Part shown: in pieces, positions 26,501 to 33,626 of the stretch
Layout of the letters: every line of letters begins with the position of its first letter
Position numbering within the stretch: the stretch's first letter is position 1
Assembly (NCBI RefSeq): GCF_017876115.1
Contig: NZ_JAGINO010000025.1
Location: 1-64,000, forward strand
Length of the DNA stretch: 64,000 nucleotides
Source of the DNA: Azospirillum picis
GTDB taxonomy: Bacteria; Pseudomonadota; Alphaproteobacteria; Azospirillales; Azospirillaceae
Direction: 5' to 3'
Program-made: the position numbers and the translations under genes
The notes under the pieces: generated by a model
What the model was told of the DNA's origin: nothing
Seen by the model: the letters and a program-made list of their open reading frames with translations, nothing else
Database searches by the model: none

Positions 26501-28177
26501 CAGGGCCAAGCCTCCGACGACCGTCAGCGCCCCGCCGGCCGCCAGGGCAAAGGGCGAGGTCAGCAACGCCACCGCTCGGCCAACACCACCCACGGCTCCG
26601 ACAGCCTGGGGAGCCTGCTGCAGGAGAGGGGTCAGAAAGCCTTGCCCGCTGCCCACCTGCACCGCAAAGTCCTGGATCTGATAGCCCAAGTTCAGCGACT
26701 CGTGGGCGGCCAGCTTGGTGCTGGTGGCGCTCCGGGTGGCGATCTCGTGCTGGTCCTTCAGCGCGCGCGACAGGGCCTCGTGCTGCTCCTTCGTCAGCTT
26801 GATCCCGCCCACACCATCGGTCATGGCTTTGTCCAGCAGCCGCTGCTCCGCGACCAGCTTCTCTTCGGCCCCGAAGGTGCGGTCCAAGGTGCCCACCAGC
26901 GAGCGGAGGGCAGTCTCCTCCTGCTTCACTGCGGCGGCGGCCTCCTTCTCGGCGGCGATGATCATGGCCGCGTCCGCTTCGCGCTCGCGCACCGCCGCGT
27001 CCCAATCGGCCGACATGCGGGCGAGCGCGTCCCGTTCCTCCTGCGCCATCTTCCGGGCGGCGACGGCCTCGGCCTCCGCGAGATCCTTCGCCTTCTTGAT
27101 GGCGGGATCGTGGGCGGCGGCGAAGGCGGTCAACAGCCGCGTCGCCTCGGCCTCCTCCATGCCGGCCCGGCGGATGGTCGCCTGCAGCTCCGCCAGCCCG
27201 GCGTCGTATTTCTGCTGGGCGGCATCGGTCAGCCCGAGCGAGGCGCGGTAGGCGTCCAGCTTGGCGTCGGCCTCGGCGAAAGCTGCCGTGATGTCGTCCA
27301 GGCGCTGGGCCGAGCCGTCATCCCCGAAGGTGATGGAGCCGGTCCCGCTCGATCCCCGTCCGGTGGTGGCGTAGCGCGTCGGGCCGATCACCGCGGTGTT
27401 CGCCGTCTGGCGCGACAGGCCGACCGAGTCGTTGATGGCCTTCTGCGCCGCTGACACGCCGCGCAGGCTGGCCTCCAACCCCTTCGCCCCGGCCGCCCAA
27501 TCGGCCATGCTGGCGTGGCCGGACCGGAAATCAGCGTTCAGCGCCTGCAAGGCACGGGCGGCCTGGGTCAGGCCACCGCTCGCGCTGCCGGCCGTCTCGT
27601 AGACCTTGCCCAGCGCGCCGGCCCACGTGCCGGCCGAGGCGGTGGCGGCAGCCATGCCCGCCGACAGGCCGCCGGCCGCCGCGGTCGCTGCCGCAGCCCC
27701 AGCCTCCACGTCCTTGAAGTAGCGCGCCACTGCGGCGCGGGCTTTCCCGGTGGCGGCCTCCATCTTGGCCGTGATGGTGGCGCGAAGCTCCTCCTTCTCC
27801 GCCGCGCCCGCGCTGCTCGCCTCCAAGTCGTCCAGGGCGCGCTGATAGGGCGCGATGGCCTTGGCGACGGCGGCAGCCTCCCGCTTGGTCCGGTCGAACT
27901 TGTTGGCGAGCTGCTCGGCCGTCTGGCTGTGGCGCTTCACCCGCGCGTCGGCACGCTCGACCTGGCCGGCATAGGCGTCGATGGCCTCGCCGGCGGCGGC
28001 GGCACCGGCGGCGACTTCGTCGGTCGCCTTCTTCGTGCCCTTGCCGGCGCGGGCGGCCTTCGCCTCCGTGGCGGTGAAGGCGTCGCCCAGGCCCGTGACT
28101 GCATCGGTTGCCTTTTTGGCACCGGCCGATACGCCATCCTGGAAGCCTACGTCGAGGCTTTCGACTTGATCGGTCAT
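20573..28177 (-). CDS. Tape measure protein with lytic transglycosylase domain, 2534 aa
   Basis: This protein sets tail length and travels down the tail at DNA ejection. Coiled coils fill residues 40-480. A TMP signature follows (HESLNLGYQIQDFAVQVGSG and TPLLQQAPQAVGAVGGVG), then a chaperone-binding region (FEDVLVGASKAGDAVKALGE). Residues about 1305-1430 are an SLT lysozyme-like domain with catalytic Glu in AIGKIESGF and AMGVMQLMPDTAKWLGV plus AAAAYNAGPGRV. Hydrophobic Gly/Ala stretches follow. At about 0.15 nm per residue the tail would be roughly 380 nm. Confidence 0.95.
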   Translation of the reverse strand: MTDQVESLDVGFQDGVSAGAKKATDAVTGLGDAFTATEAKAARAGKGTKKATDEVAAGAAAAGEAIDAYAGQVERADARVKRHSQTAEQLANKFDRTKREAAAVAKAIAPYQRALDDLEASSAGAAEKEELRATITAKMEAATGKARAAVARYFKDVEAGAAAATAAAGGLSAGMAAATASAGTWAGALGKVYETAGSASGGLTQAARALQALNADFRSGHASMADWAAGAKGLEASLRGVSAAQKAINDSVGLSRQTANTAVIGPTRYATTGRGSSGTGSITFGDDGSAQRLDDITAAFAEADAKLDAYRASLGLTDAAQQKYDAGLAELQATIRRAGMEEAEATRLLTAFAAAHDPAIKKAKDLAEAEAVAARKMAQEERDALARMSADWDAAVREREADAAMIIAAEKEAAAAVKQEETALRSLVGTLDRTFGAEEKLVAEQRLLDKAMTDGVGGIKLTKEQHEALSRALKDQHEIATRSATSTKLAAHESLNLGYQIQDFAVQVGSGQGFLTPLLQQAPQAVGAVGGVGRAVALLTSPFALAAGGALTVVGGLALIGSRALEINRQTRELTSTMRTYGTEAQTTAAGLREVAKALYEGGADRGDAYGTARMLASTRGLSAAMGREAATLGSDMAAGLGKSVEDASAQVVTLMTEGYPAIMKLQEAIGFLTPTEVEAIRTMAEHGRQADALAVALGALHRRFDGLRKDSMTPAGEAMHELGVQFNRMVDAVASSSLVISVEIALSDRFKLLADFFEDPGIVTFGKLAGAGLGAMSLTPNRIEIAAPTPADVQADLQKKIEGAKARLHGLETDRLADPAATALEIDRARNDIAELERRLDGINKRAAAAQTATAAASANVPAHRAANDLSADAIAFNAQTQKATEYVKAQTHEVDRLSESLRGNAVDRALATAAMRAQSEIRDQHLDGIPAENLLLLRQREAMLQLQVAVNDNNRASAAEVAGNHLLAQAYGASSAAVREAQIQAKALAEAARGTIEPYDAIVGRLRALDDAQREVATAQFDQTLRQQTEDAERLAEAWGKGAGAAREAALAAEALAEARKRGLDPSRDAGEIENLSAGILARDVAQRSQQFAQIAAEQRQAVDLANAEWSMLGQSNAERARSVAMLQAANDLRAKGADMTDAGTQAYIRQAGELARVNSELQEAAQNAANVVQPIGTAFEDVLVGASKAGDAVKALGEDMKRIAARQLVTKPFETWLSGSLTKLMSGPIQVANDNTPKPANDPGALDRIVSSVNGGLGSSPSNAMWVQVTGGAAALDLGAVASSGPLPVAIKDGGQVVDMLRSEARAQGVPEEVALAIGKIESGFRQYRDDGRVLTSSAGAMGVMQLMPDTAKWLGVDATDTRENVRGGIKYLAMLGRQFGGDWTRAAAAYNAGPGRVQDYLSSGRALPTETVTYVERFGKTVQTVSTDVATMGTRVGGVTQAQEDALQVQLDAVAAQKVAAGSAQDLTAAQSALVASVLGTATANDNAADTIAGTITVQSQAISSIGANAISAAEQMGDAADGAKALADASDSAGGTLMAGAQAVYSGFSTVISGVWNAVTSLFSAGSSAGGGAMAGNHQVGTAAGAISSGRSLVSAAQSAYQVATGTNALGTAATNFAMSATGQSLGLATSAVGEMGPVIPTLTETGTALTGAASTIGGAMPYGMIGGLGGSLIGNATGSKTLGAISGAGLGAGSAALGSYLATGAMMGPWGLAAAAVIGGIMAALGTQKPTVGPTVSSGLIRSADGKSVTSGGYLTDNKGDPAEAQRLGDTLATVVNAALIGGGTLTRDLGIGRTERKGLYASGSLPYRDFGDDVAGLMRYVLLEQGSLQGAGPAVTKAIQRSTAKDFEESAKDLALGANIDAGVTALKELDTSLAGITRSAKETTADALKPMLEELARAKSLDLGGEYVSLARGQLEAYLQQLKNPIDWTQGEQDMATLAGRFDAIREAAMQLDPALVTTVNAIETETRARIQRDTATSYDKQINEAQGRGYVDQITDLTKKRTVAERELAAVGLDSSRATTLFNSSLDGVLKTLTIKQLADVTKTFGGAIGDLADTMRQATQAANSSSGWLTIEQAIDPTRKAKASDVLRQAGVDAGTTFLNSDFPAVLQRFLDTANAGTATANDLRTAFYFVNTEMAAGTVSADQFNSVVGTIAQTYKDGQEKIKTANDNARQSWASVVSSSLQTTQSLVTQWQSLYDTLHNKRMANIVGDYSPLGPEAKLAEAAQQFRDALAVANDNDPTDKESLAAAEKLPALGDAYLKANNDFWANANPKAFEEVQAGLGTVESVASRQLSTAQQQLSYLSSLDATLKSLDSTVADQAKMEKILSTPRNWGATESVTANMQLALKTGYEGDFGAGGWQAWITQQPESTKAIARQVLTQMGQAWRINGFASGTPAAPPGWAWVGEQGPELMMMRGGEPVVPNGAAVAMAKSWEAAWQPANDRWSGSNVMTFQAAPADGGNALLASLVAQNAALIREVSQLRQEAARNARILAKLTEAGIEENARGHGRTASALNVQRDKERAA

Positions 28178-28186
28178 GGCGGAACC

Positions 28187-28942
28187 TCAGCGACGGGGCT
28201 TGATGATGATGGCGGGGGACTCGACGCGCGTGCCTACCCGGCCGCGGGAGAGCCCCTTGCGCTTGCCGGTGGTCCAGACCTGCCGCTGCTTCAGCCGGTA
28301 CTGGTTGGGGAAATCCATCGTGTAGACCCGGCGCACCTCGACCACGTCACCCCAGCGGGAGCGGATCGCCTTCACGGCGTCATCGAACAGGCCGGGCGGC
28401 ACGCTGAAGGACAGCGCCTCGCCGCCGATCAACTGCACGTCCACCTTGCGGCTGTAGGGCAAGTTGTTGCCGATGATGATTTCGGTGACGGTGGGGGACA
28501 GCGCGGCGGCGTTGAACTGCGCCGCCGGGACGAACCGGCCTGCGGAGTCACCCTTGCCCGCGTGGGCGGACGAGCTGTCCTTGATGCCGAAATAGAAGCC
28601 ATCCCGGTAATGCGCCGTCTTGCCCGTGGCCGGGTTCAGCGGGGCGGAGGACCGGGGCGGGCTGCGGTTGATGAGGAAGCTGAGGGCGAAGGTGCAGACC
28701 GCGCCCAGGATCGAGAACCGGTAGACGATCCGGCCGCCGTCGGCCGGCCGGACCGCCGTCTCCGGCGCACCCTCCACCCCGTCGACCCAGCGACGGTACC
28801 GACGGGTGGCCCGGCCGGCAGCTATGAGCCGGTCCCGCTCGGTGATGGCGATTTCCGCCAGCCGGCGGGACTGCGCCTCCGGAGACAACGCCCGGTCGGC
28901 GAAGACCCGAAGCCGGGCGTTGAATGCTGCCGCTTTGGCCAT
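28187..28942 (-). CDS. Phage hypothetical protein between chaperone and tape measure genes, 251 aa
   Basis: N-terminal helices (MAKAAAFNARLRVFADRALS) precede a beta-rich, basic C-terminus ending PAIIIKPRR. It is placed where some siphoviruses carry a minor tail protein. No known motif. It starts 3 bp after the chaperone fusion stop. Confidence 0.65.
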   Translation of the reverse strand: MAKAAAFNARLRVFADRALSPEAQSRRLAEIAITERDRLIAAGRATRRYRRWVDGVEGAPETAVRPADGGRIVYRFSILGAVCTFALSFLINRSPPRSSAPLNPATGKTAHYRDGFYFGIKDSSSAHAGKGDSAGRFVPAAQFNAAALSPTVTEIIIGNNLPYSRKVDVQLIGGEALSFSVPPGLFDDAVKAIRSRWGDVVEVRRVYTMDFPNQYRLKQRQVWTTGKRKGLSRGRVGTRVESPAIIIKPRR

Positions 28943-28945
28943 GGG

Positions 28946-29730
28946 TCACTCCGTCTCGGTCTTTCTCTGCCCCTCCTTCACCTTCTCCGCCCACCACTCG
29001 GCATAGACGCCGTCCATGGCGCGCAGCAGGCGGAGCAGGAGGTGGAGGTCGTGGCCATGGTCGGCGGCATAGGTGCGGGCCACCGACCAGGGGATGCCGC
29101 AGGGGGTGGCTGGCCCCATGCCGCCGCTGCGCCACTGCCGATCGTCGGAGAGCGCGTGCCAAGCACGCCACGCCCACCGGCACCACGGCAGCGGCTCGAC
29201 CGCCTCGCCCTCGTCCTCCAGGCGGGAGGCCACCATCTCGGCCGCGTCGGGATCATCCTCTGCAAGGTCGGCCAGCAGGTCGTTGCTGTCCGCCTTGCGG
29301 GTGAGGTGGTCCCGAAGGGCCGCGGTCAGTTTCCCTCGGCTTCCTCCGCGTCGGCCTCGCGATCGGCGGTCGCCATGGTGGCGGCGGTGAAGGCCGCGTT
29401 GGAGATGTCCGGATACTCAGGGTCGCGGAGGAACTCCAGGAACTCCTCGAACGAGACATCGTTGCCGTCGTCGTCCTTGAACTTGACGTCGCGGATGCAG
29501 CAGGCGATCAGGCACTCGATGTTGATCTTGCGCTTCATCGCGGCCGGCAGCTTCTCGGTGTCGCCGCCGAAGCCCTTGGCCGCCTTGCGCTGTTTGGCAG
29601 CCTGCATGTCGAGGTAATCATCACCCATGCCGAGGGTGAGGATCTGCAGATCCATGTCGGGATCGGGGCGCTTCCAGACGCCGGCGGTGTAGGCGGTGGA
29701 GCTGCGCTTGCGGGAGGCGAGGTTCGCCAT
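28946..29730 (-). CDS. Tail assembly chaperone GT fusion made by -1 frameshift, about 261 aa
   Basis: The first 134 residues are those of the G-like gene. At GGGAAAC (29329-29335), immediately before the TGA stop, a -1 slip reads on as CTG ACC and continues open for 127 residues to 28946. The extension contains ALSDDRQWRSGGMGPATP, then GIPWSVARTYAADHG and LRAMDGVYAEWWAEK, a pattern of T-like tail chaperones (DUF1799-like). In lambda the equivalent GGGAAAG site makes gpGT, which recruits tail tube protein to the tape measure. An internal ATG at 29236 is unlikely to be the true start. Confidence 0.8.
29326..29730 (-). CDS. Tail assembly chaperone, G-like, 134 aa
   Basis: ATG 29730 has AAGGA upstream. 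The product is acidic at the C-terminus (ADREADAEEAEGN) with a helical core (KRKINIECLIACCIRDVKF). It lies between the tail tube and tape measure genes, the conserved position of lambda G-type chaperones that coat the tape measure protein. The last sense codons form the slippery site. Confidence 0.8.
   Translation of the reverse strand: MANLASRKRSSTAYTAGVWKRPDPDMDLQILTLGMGDDYLDMQAAKQRKAAKGFGGDTEKLPAAMKRKINIECLIACCIRDVKFKDDDGNDVSFEEFLEFLRDPEYPDISNAAFTAATMATADREADAEEAEGN
29329..29335 (-). promoter_or_regulatory. -1 ribosomal frameshift heptamer GGGAAAC
   Basis: In the zero frame the codons are GAG GGA AAC TGA, so G-GGA-AAC fits the X-XXY-YYZ rule exactly, with a stop as the next codon. The -1 frame is open both before and well after the site. 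Confidence 0.8.
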
Positions 29731-29777
29731 GGTCGTAAATCCTTGATTGGTCGATTGGTCGGAAGTGCGCGATGGAT

Positions 29778-29804
29778 GGGCGGGCGCCGACCAAACGCCC
29801 GCCC
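29778..29804 (-). terminator. GC hairpin between tail tube and chaperone genes
   Basis: A perfect 9-bp stem, GGGCGGGCG/CGCCCGCCC, with a 9-nt loop. There is no U-tract. It could be a partial terminator or processing site that lowers chaperone expression relative to the tube protein. Confidence 0.45.
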
Positions 29805-29881
29805 GCGGCTCGCGCGCGCCGTCATGCCGCCGACGGGGCCGGCAGCCTCTTTCCCGTGGTCGTCGGGGTCTCGTCAGGGGG

Positions 29882-31375
29882 TCAGCGGACGAACTCGAGC
29901 CGGTTCACGATGATCTGCGCCCCGGTTAGGCTGTCCTTCGAGCCGGTCAGCTTGACCGGCAGCATGACGTCCTGGTTCTTGCCGCTGACGGCCGGATCGC
30001 CTTCCTTCGGGATCAGGCGGGGCGCCTCCCAGACCATCGCCTGGGTGCCCTTCTGCAGGCGGGTATTGATGGCGGTCGGCGTGGCCGCCCCCACCTTGGC
30101 GAGCAGGTCCGCGTTGCCGAAATAGGTGTCCAAGTCCACCGACACATCACAGGAGCCGTCCACCACATCCACCGGCGCCGGGGCGGTATCGTCACCGTCG
30201 GACGCCGCGTCGATGGCGCGCAGGTTGTTGCCGACGGTGAACTTCACACTCTTGGCCCAGTTGGGCTTACCGAGGGCCAAGCCCCCCTCACCGATGCGGC
30301 CGCAGTTGGCCGAAAACGCCATCACCGGATAGAGATTGGTGTCCGGCGCCTCGTCGGGCAGCGCGTCCAGCGTGGTGGGGCCGGGGGTGCCGGCCTTCAT
30401 GCCGACGAAGGTGATGGAGCCTGTGGCCTTCTCCTTGGCCCCGCCGCCGAACTCGATACTCCCCACCCGCATGCTGGTCTGGGCAATGTAGGTCGGCGGC
30501 GTGTGGTCCATGAAGCCACGCTCCAGGGTCAAGCCCAGCTTGGCCACCCCGTTGACCAGCACATCGCCGAAAAACACCCGGATCGATTTCCCGGCTCCGG
30601 TGTCGGCCGCCCAGGCGCCCGGCAGGTTGTCCAGCGTCAGCTTGCGGGCGGCGATGCCGACGACGCGTGCAAAGCCGTTGGTGCCGGCGGTGGCGAAACG
30701 GTTGCCCGCGCCGATGTCGCCGGGCTTCACCCACTGGCCGATCCGCAGGCCGAGCGTAGTGAAGTCCAGCCCGCCCGTCTCAGAGGTCAGGCCATCGGCC
30801 ACGGCCTTGATGTCGTCGGCCGCCCCTTCGAAGCCAACCACCTTCATGCGGGCACCAGCGGCCGGGCTCGGCTCGTCCACCAGCCCGGCGCCGACGAAGG
30901 CCGGGGCGGTGGGGCTGCCGGCCGTGACCTTCGCCAGCTTGCCCTTGTTGCCGGCGGCACCGAACCCGCTGAAGTAGACCAGATGGCCGGCGACAAAGGC
31001 GGCGGCACTCGCCACGGCGACCACCTGGGTGGCGGCGGTGACGGACTGGATGACGCTGCCGGCGCTGCCGTCGTTGTCGCGCGACGGGGTGTTGATCCAG
31101 GGGTTGCAGAAGGCCGACTCCATCTCGCTGGACAGCAGCGAACCGTCGACCGGGTAGTGCCATTCGATGCCGATGGAGCCGTCGTTGGTCTGGCCGACCA
31201 GGATCGAGTCGTTGTTCATGCGATCGTCGCGGATCTCGTCGGAGTCGACGGTCACCGGCTTGTTGGACAGGCTGATCGAGGCGACGCGCTGCTTGCGCAT
31301 GCGCGGGGTGGTGGGGGTGGTGCCGTAGGTCGTCTCGGCGACGCCCGTCAGGCGAACACGGTTGGAACTGGACAT
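29882..31375 (-). CDS. Major tail tube protein, 497 aa
   Basis: It starts MSSSNRVRLTGVAETTYGTT, the usual N-terminus of siphovirus tail tube proteins, with AAAGGAG upstream. It is beta-rich and longer than minimal tube proteins, with a central Gly/Ala-rich insertion (residues about 110-260) that may be a surface immunoglobulin-like domain. Downstream lie the G/GT chaperones, upstream the tail terminator, in standard order. Confidence 0.85.
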   Translation of the reverse strand: MSSSNRVRLTGVAETTYGTTPTTPRMRKQRVASISLSNKPVTVDSDEIRDDRMNNDSILVGQTNDGSIGIEWHYPVDGSLLSSEMESAFCNPWINTPSRDNDGSAGSVIQSVTAATQVVAVASAAAFVAGHLVYFSGFGAAGNKGKLAKVTAGSPTAPAFVGAGLVDEPSPAAGARMKVVGFEGAADDIKAVADGLTSETGGLDFTTLGLRIGQWVKPGDIGAGNRFATAGTNGFARVVGIAARKLTLDNLPGAWAADTGAGKSIRVFFGDVLVNGVAKLGLTLERGFMDHTPPTYIAQTSMRVGSIEFGGGAKEKATGSITFVGMKAGTPGPTTLDALPDEAPDTNLYPVMAFSANCGRIGEGGLALGKPNWAKSVKFTVGNNLRAIDAASDGDDTAPAPVDVVDGSCDVSVDLDTYFGNADLLAKVGAATPTAINTRLQKGTQAMVWEAPRLIPKEGDPAVSGKNQDVMLPVKLTGSKDSLTGAQIIVNRLEFVR

Positions 31376-31460
31376 GGTGGCGGCTCCTTTCAGCCGGGCA
31401 TGAAAAAAGCCGCTCGGGCGGTGCCGGCGGCGGGGTGGTCTTCAGCGGAGGCGCTGAAGG

Positions 31461-31685
31461 TCAGAAGGTCGTGGGCTGGGCAATGCCGCGGATCAGGCTC
31501 ATGAAGCCCGTCTGCAGGTCCGTCTTGCCGATGGAGACCCAGCGGCCGTCGATGCCGGGCGTGGCGGCGATCTTCTCGACCAGAGCGCCGACCTCCTCAG
31601 CCTTGGCCTTCGCCTCGTTCATCAGCGCGATCTCTTCGGCCGACAGGTCCCGGTAGCCCTTGATGTGCTTGTGCTGGTTGTCCAT
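31461..31685 (-). CDS. acb2: Acb2-type anti-CBASS cyclic-nucleotide sponge
   Basis: The 74-residue protein reads MDNQHKHIKGYRDLSAEEIA, continues with an acidic/alanine helix, and ends GKTDLQTGFMSLIRGIAQPT-TF. This matches the small helical Acb2/Tad1-hairpin family seen in siphophages, including the GYRDL and EEIALMN stretches and the terminal AQPTTF. Acb2 hexamers bind cyclic di- and trinucleotides made by CBASS and prevent effector activation. It lies in the structural operon just before the tail tube gene, a place where such genes are often found. Recognition is by sequence pattern only. Confidence 0.82.
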   Translation of the reverse strand: MDNQHKHIKGYRDLSAEEIALMNEAKAKAEEVGALVEKIAATPGIDGRWVSIGKTDLQTGFMSLIRGIAQPTTF

Positions 31686-31700
31686 TGCGGTCTCCGTTGG

Positions 31701-31901
31701 TCAGCCGGCCGGCGTCTCGGCCTGGTCAGCGGCGGGCGCCGCCTTCGCGGCCTTCGCCGGCTTCGGCGCGGCGATCTGGCCGAGGCGGATGCGGTCATCC
31801 AGGGTCAGCGGACCCTCCAGTTCGGAGCCGTCGACCTTCTGGCCGGCGGCGAACCGGCGGGTCGGGGTGTTGAAGGGGGTGAGGACGGTGTATTCGGCCA
31901 T
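31701..31901 (-). CDS. Hypothetical protein, 66 aa
   Basis: ATG 31901 follows AAAGGA. It starts MAEYTVLTPFNTPTRRFAAG, has a GSELEGPLTLDDRIRLGQI segment and an Ala/Lys/Pro-rich tail. Short proteins of this form often lie beside Acb2 and tail terminator genes. Function unknown. Confidence 0.7.
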   Translation of the reverse strand: MAEYTVLTPFNTPTRRFAAGQKVDGSELEGPLTLDDRIRLGQIAAPKPAKAAKAAPAADQAETPAG

Positions 31902-31906
31902 GGTGG

Positions 31907-32365
31907 CTATCCTTTCCTGATCCAGTCGATGACGATGTGCATGCCCCACCAGTTGCCGGTGTCGTCCTTGGCGCCGATGGGGTCGAAACGGGTGTCCTGA
32001 AACTCGACGCTGCCGATGTCCTGCCCGCGGCACATCTCGGCGAAGGCGGTCAGCAGCTCGCGGTTCAGCCGGGAGCCGGAGCCGACGGGGCTAAAGGCGA
32101 ACACCATCAGCGTACCGGTCTCGTCCCAGCGCTCTTCGGCCGGGTCGCCGCTGCCAATGGACTGCTGCGACCACAGGTCGCCATCCACCAGCACCTTGCC
32201 CCATGCGTTGATGACGGCTGCACCGTCGAGGCCGGTCGGACCAAATGGCTGCGGCAGCGCGATCGGCTCGTTGTCCCAGGCCAGCGGGCAGGCCTGCGGG
32301 GCGGCATCCGGCCAGCCGGCCTCGATGAAGCTCCGGATTGCGTCGAAGGCTTGGATTGTCGCCAT
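31907..32365 (-). CDS. Tail terminator protein (DUF4128-like)
   Basis: The 152-residue protein has an N-terminal helix (TIQAFDAIRSFIEAGWPDAA), a beta core with SGSRLNRELLTAFAEMCRG, and ends GMHIVIDWIRKG. This is the usual pattern of tail completion proteins that cap the tube and join it to the head. Its place between the connectors and the tube protein supports this. Confidence 0.8.
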   Translation of the reverse strand: MATIQAFDAIRSFIEAGWPDAAPQACPLAWDNEPIALPQPFGPTGLDGAAVINAWGKVLVDGDLWSQQSIGSGDPAEERWDETGTLMVFAFSPVGSGSRLNRELLTAFAEMCRGQDIGSVEFQDTRFDPIGAKDDTGNWWGMHIVIDWIRKG

Positions 32366-32369
32366 GGGT

Positions 32370-32723
32370 TCAGCCCTTCGCTTCCATCCACCAGCCGCTG
32401 GGGCGCTCGCCGGGGGAGGAGACGGTCAGGGTCTGACCACCACCGGTCCAGGCGCCACCCACGATGGTGGGCTTGATGATGACGTGATCGCCCTTTGCCG
32501 GGCCGTCCGGCGGGAAGGCGGTCTCCGCCAGGGCGTCGGCGGCGACGATGATGGAAAAGGTCCTCTGCGCCGCGGAGCCGGTCAGGGTGTCGCTGCCGGT
32601 CTCCCGCCAGAACGCCTTCAGGACCACGTCGGTGAAGGTGGGGGGGATGGTGCCGGACGGCCGGCGCAACACCACTAGGGCGCCGCGGCGGTCGATCATG
32701 CGGGCTTCGCGGGAGCGGGCCAT
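32370..32723 (-). CDS. Head closure/head-tail joining protein, 117 aa
   Basis: ATG 32723 overlaps the upstream stop (TGATG), which decides the start. It begins MARSREARMIDRRGALVVLR; the rest is a beta barrel-like sequence with DHVIIKPTIVGG. Position after the adaptor gene and size fit a SPP1 gp16/HK97 gp7-type stopper. Confidence 0.65.
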   Translation of the reverse strand: MARSREARMIDRRGALVVLRRPSGTIPPTFTDVVLKAFWRETGSDTLTGSAAQRTFSIIVAADALAETAFPPDGPAKGDHVIIKPTIVGGAWTGGGQTLTVSSPGERPSGWWMEAKG

Positions 32724-33385
32724 CAGGCGATCACCACGTTGACGTAGCCGGCCGCCTGAAGCGACGCCAGCACGTCGGCCGGCAGTGCGGAGCCGTTGGC
32801 CGACGTGCCGCCCACCCAATATTCGGTGCGCCCGACGCCATCGGTTTCTTCGGCCTTCACCAACTGGTCCCGGTCCTTGGCCTCCCAGCGCAGGCGCACC
32901 AGCCGCTTAACGGCATCCTGAAGAACGGTTGGCACCTTGCCGGGCTCCCACCCGGATACCACCGCCACCGAGGTCTCGGCACGAGCCCAGCAAGCGGGCC
33001 GCCCACAGGCGTCCACTCTGGAAATCAGCCCGGCCTTCGGCTGCGGCCGGTAAAGCGCAGGGGCCAGCATCTGCCCAGCCACGGTGACGCTCGTCACGCG
33101 GGCCGGGAAGCGCCAGGGAAGCTCCAGCACATTCCCGTTCGGGATATCGGCGGCGCCGAAGGTGATGGCCGCGATCTCCTGCACGAAGGTCGCGGGCGCC
33201 TCGCCGTCATCGTCGGCGGCCACGCCGCAGGCCTCGGCCACCCGGTCGGAGGCGGACAGGCATTCAGTCGACAGCCAGACATCAAACAGAGTGTCGTTCG
33301 CGTCAATGCCAAGCTCTGCCTTCAGGTCGGCGATGGAGCAGAGTCGCCGGTCGGCGGCCGGGGCGGTGACGGTGGTGATGGCCAT
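32723..33385 (-). CDS. Head-tail adaptor (HK97 gp6-like), 220 aa
   Basis: It begins with ADRRLCSIADLKAELGIDAN, a typical gp6-like start (ADLKAELGI), followed by a helical bundle and a conserved end (VPTVLQDAVKRLVRLRWEAK). It would form the ring under the portal. The size is in the range of long alphaproteobacterial versions. Confidence 0.8.
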   Translation of the reverse strand: MAITTVTAPAADRRLCSIADLKAELGIDANDTLFDVWLSTECLSASDRVAEACGVAADDDGEAPATFVQEIAAITFGAADIPNGNVLELPWRFPARVTSVTVAGQMLAPALYRPQPKAGLISRVDACGRPACWARAETSVAVVSGWEPGKVPTVLQDAVKRLVRLRWEAKDRDQLVKAEETDGVGRTEYWVGGTSANGSALPADVLASLQAAGYVNVVIA

Positions 33386-33387
33386 CT

Positions 33388-33612
33388 TCAGCCCTCACAC
33401 CGCTCGCCGACCCAGCGGGCCGGGTACACCACATAAAAGCAGCGAGGCGCCCTGAGTTCCTCAACGGCTTCGGCGAAGCCGACGCCCAATGGAACAAGAG
33501 CTACGAACCGGCCGCCATCACTTTGGCGACGCTGGAAGCGCTGCCTATTTCCCACAATCCCCCTGTAGGAATAGCCGGTCACCGCAGCAATCTGCGAACC
33601 CTGATCAACCAT
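33388..33612 (-). CDS. Hypothetical protein, 74 aa
   Basis: The frame fits snugly between neighbours (stop 2 bp before the next start). The product is basic at first and then hydrophobic (FVALVPLGVGFAEAVEEL). Family unknown; codon use is compatible with coding. Confidence 0.5.
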   Translation of the reverse strand: MVDQGSQIAAVTGYSYRGIVGNRQRFQRRQSDGGRFVALVPLGVGFAEAVEELRAPRCFYVVYPARWVGERCEG

Positions 33613-33626
33613 CTAGCCCTCCGTGG

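Noticed and set aside
28946-29236. An independent 96-aa gene starting at ATG 29236
   Set aside because: The same frame is open upstream to the GGGAAAC slippery site, and the position matches the T part of a G/GT pair, so a frameshift fusion is the better model.
18831-29617. Very long plus-strand open frames (about 700 aa each at 18831-21011, 21020-23116, 23369-25480 and 27515-29617)
   Set aside because: They are antisense to the tail-tip, tape measure and chaperone genes. High GC and Arg/Gly/Leu-rich composition without domains show that they are shadows of the minus-strand coding frames.
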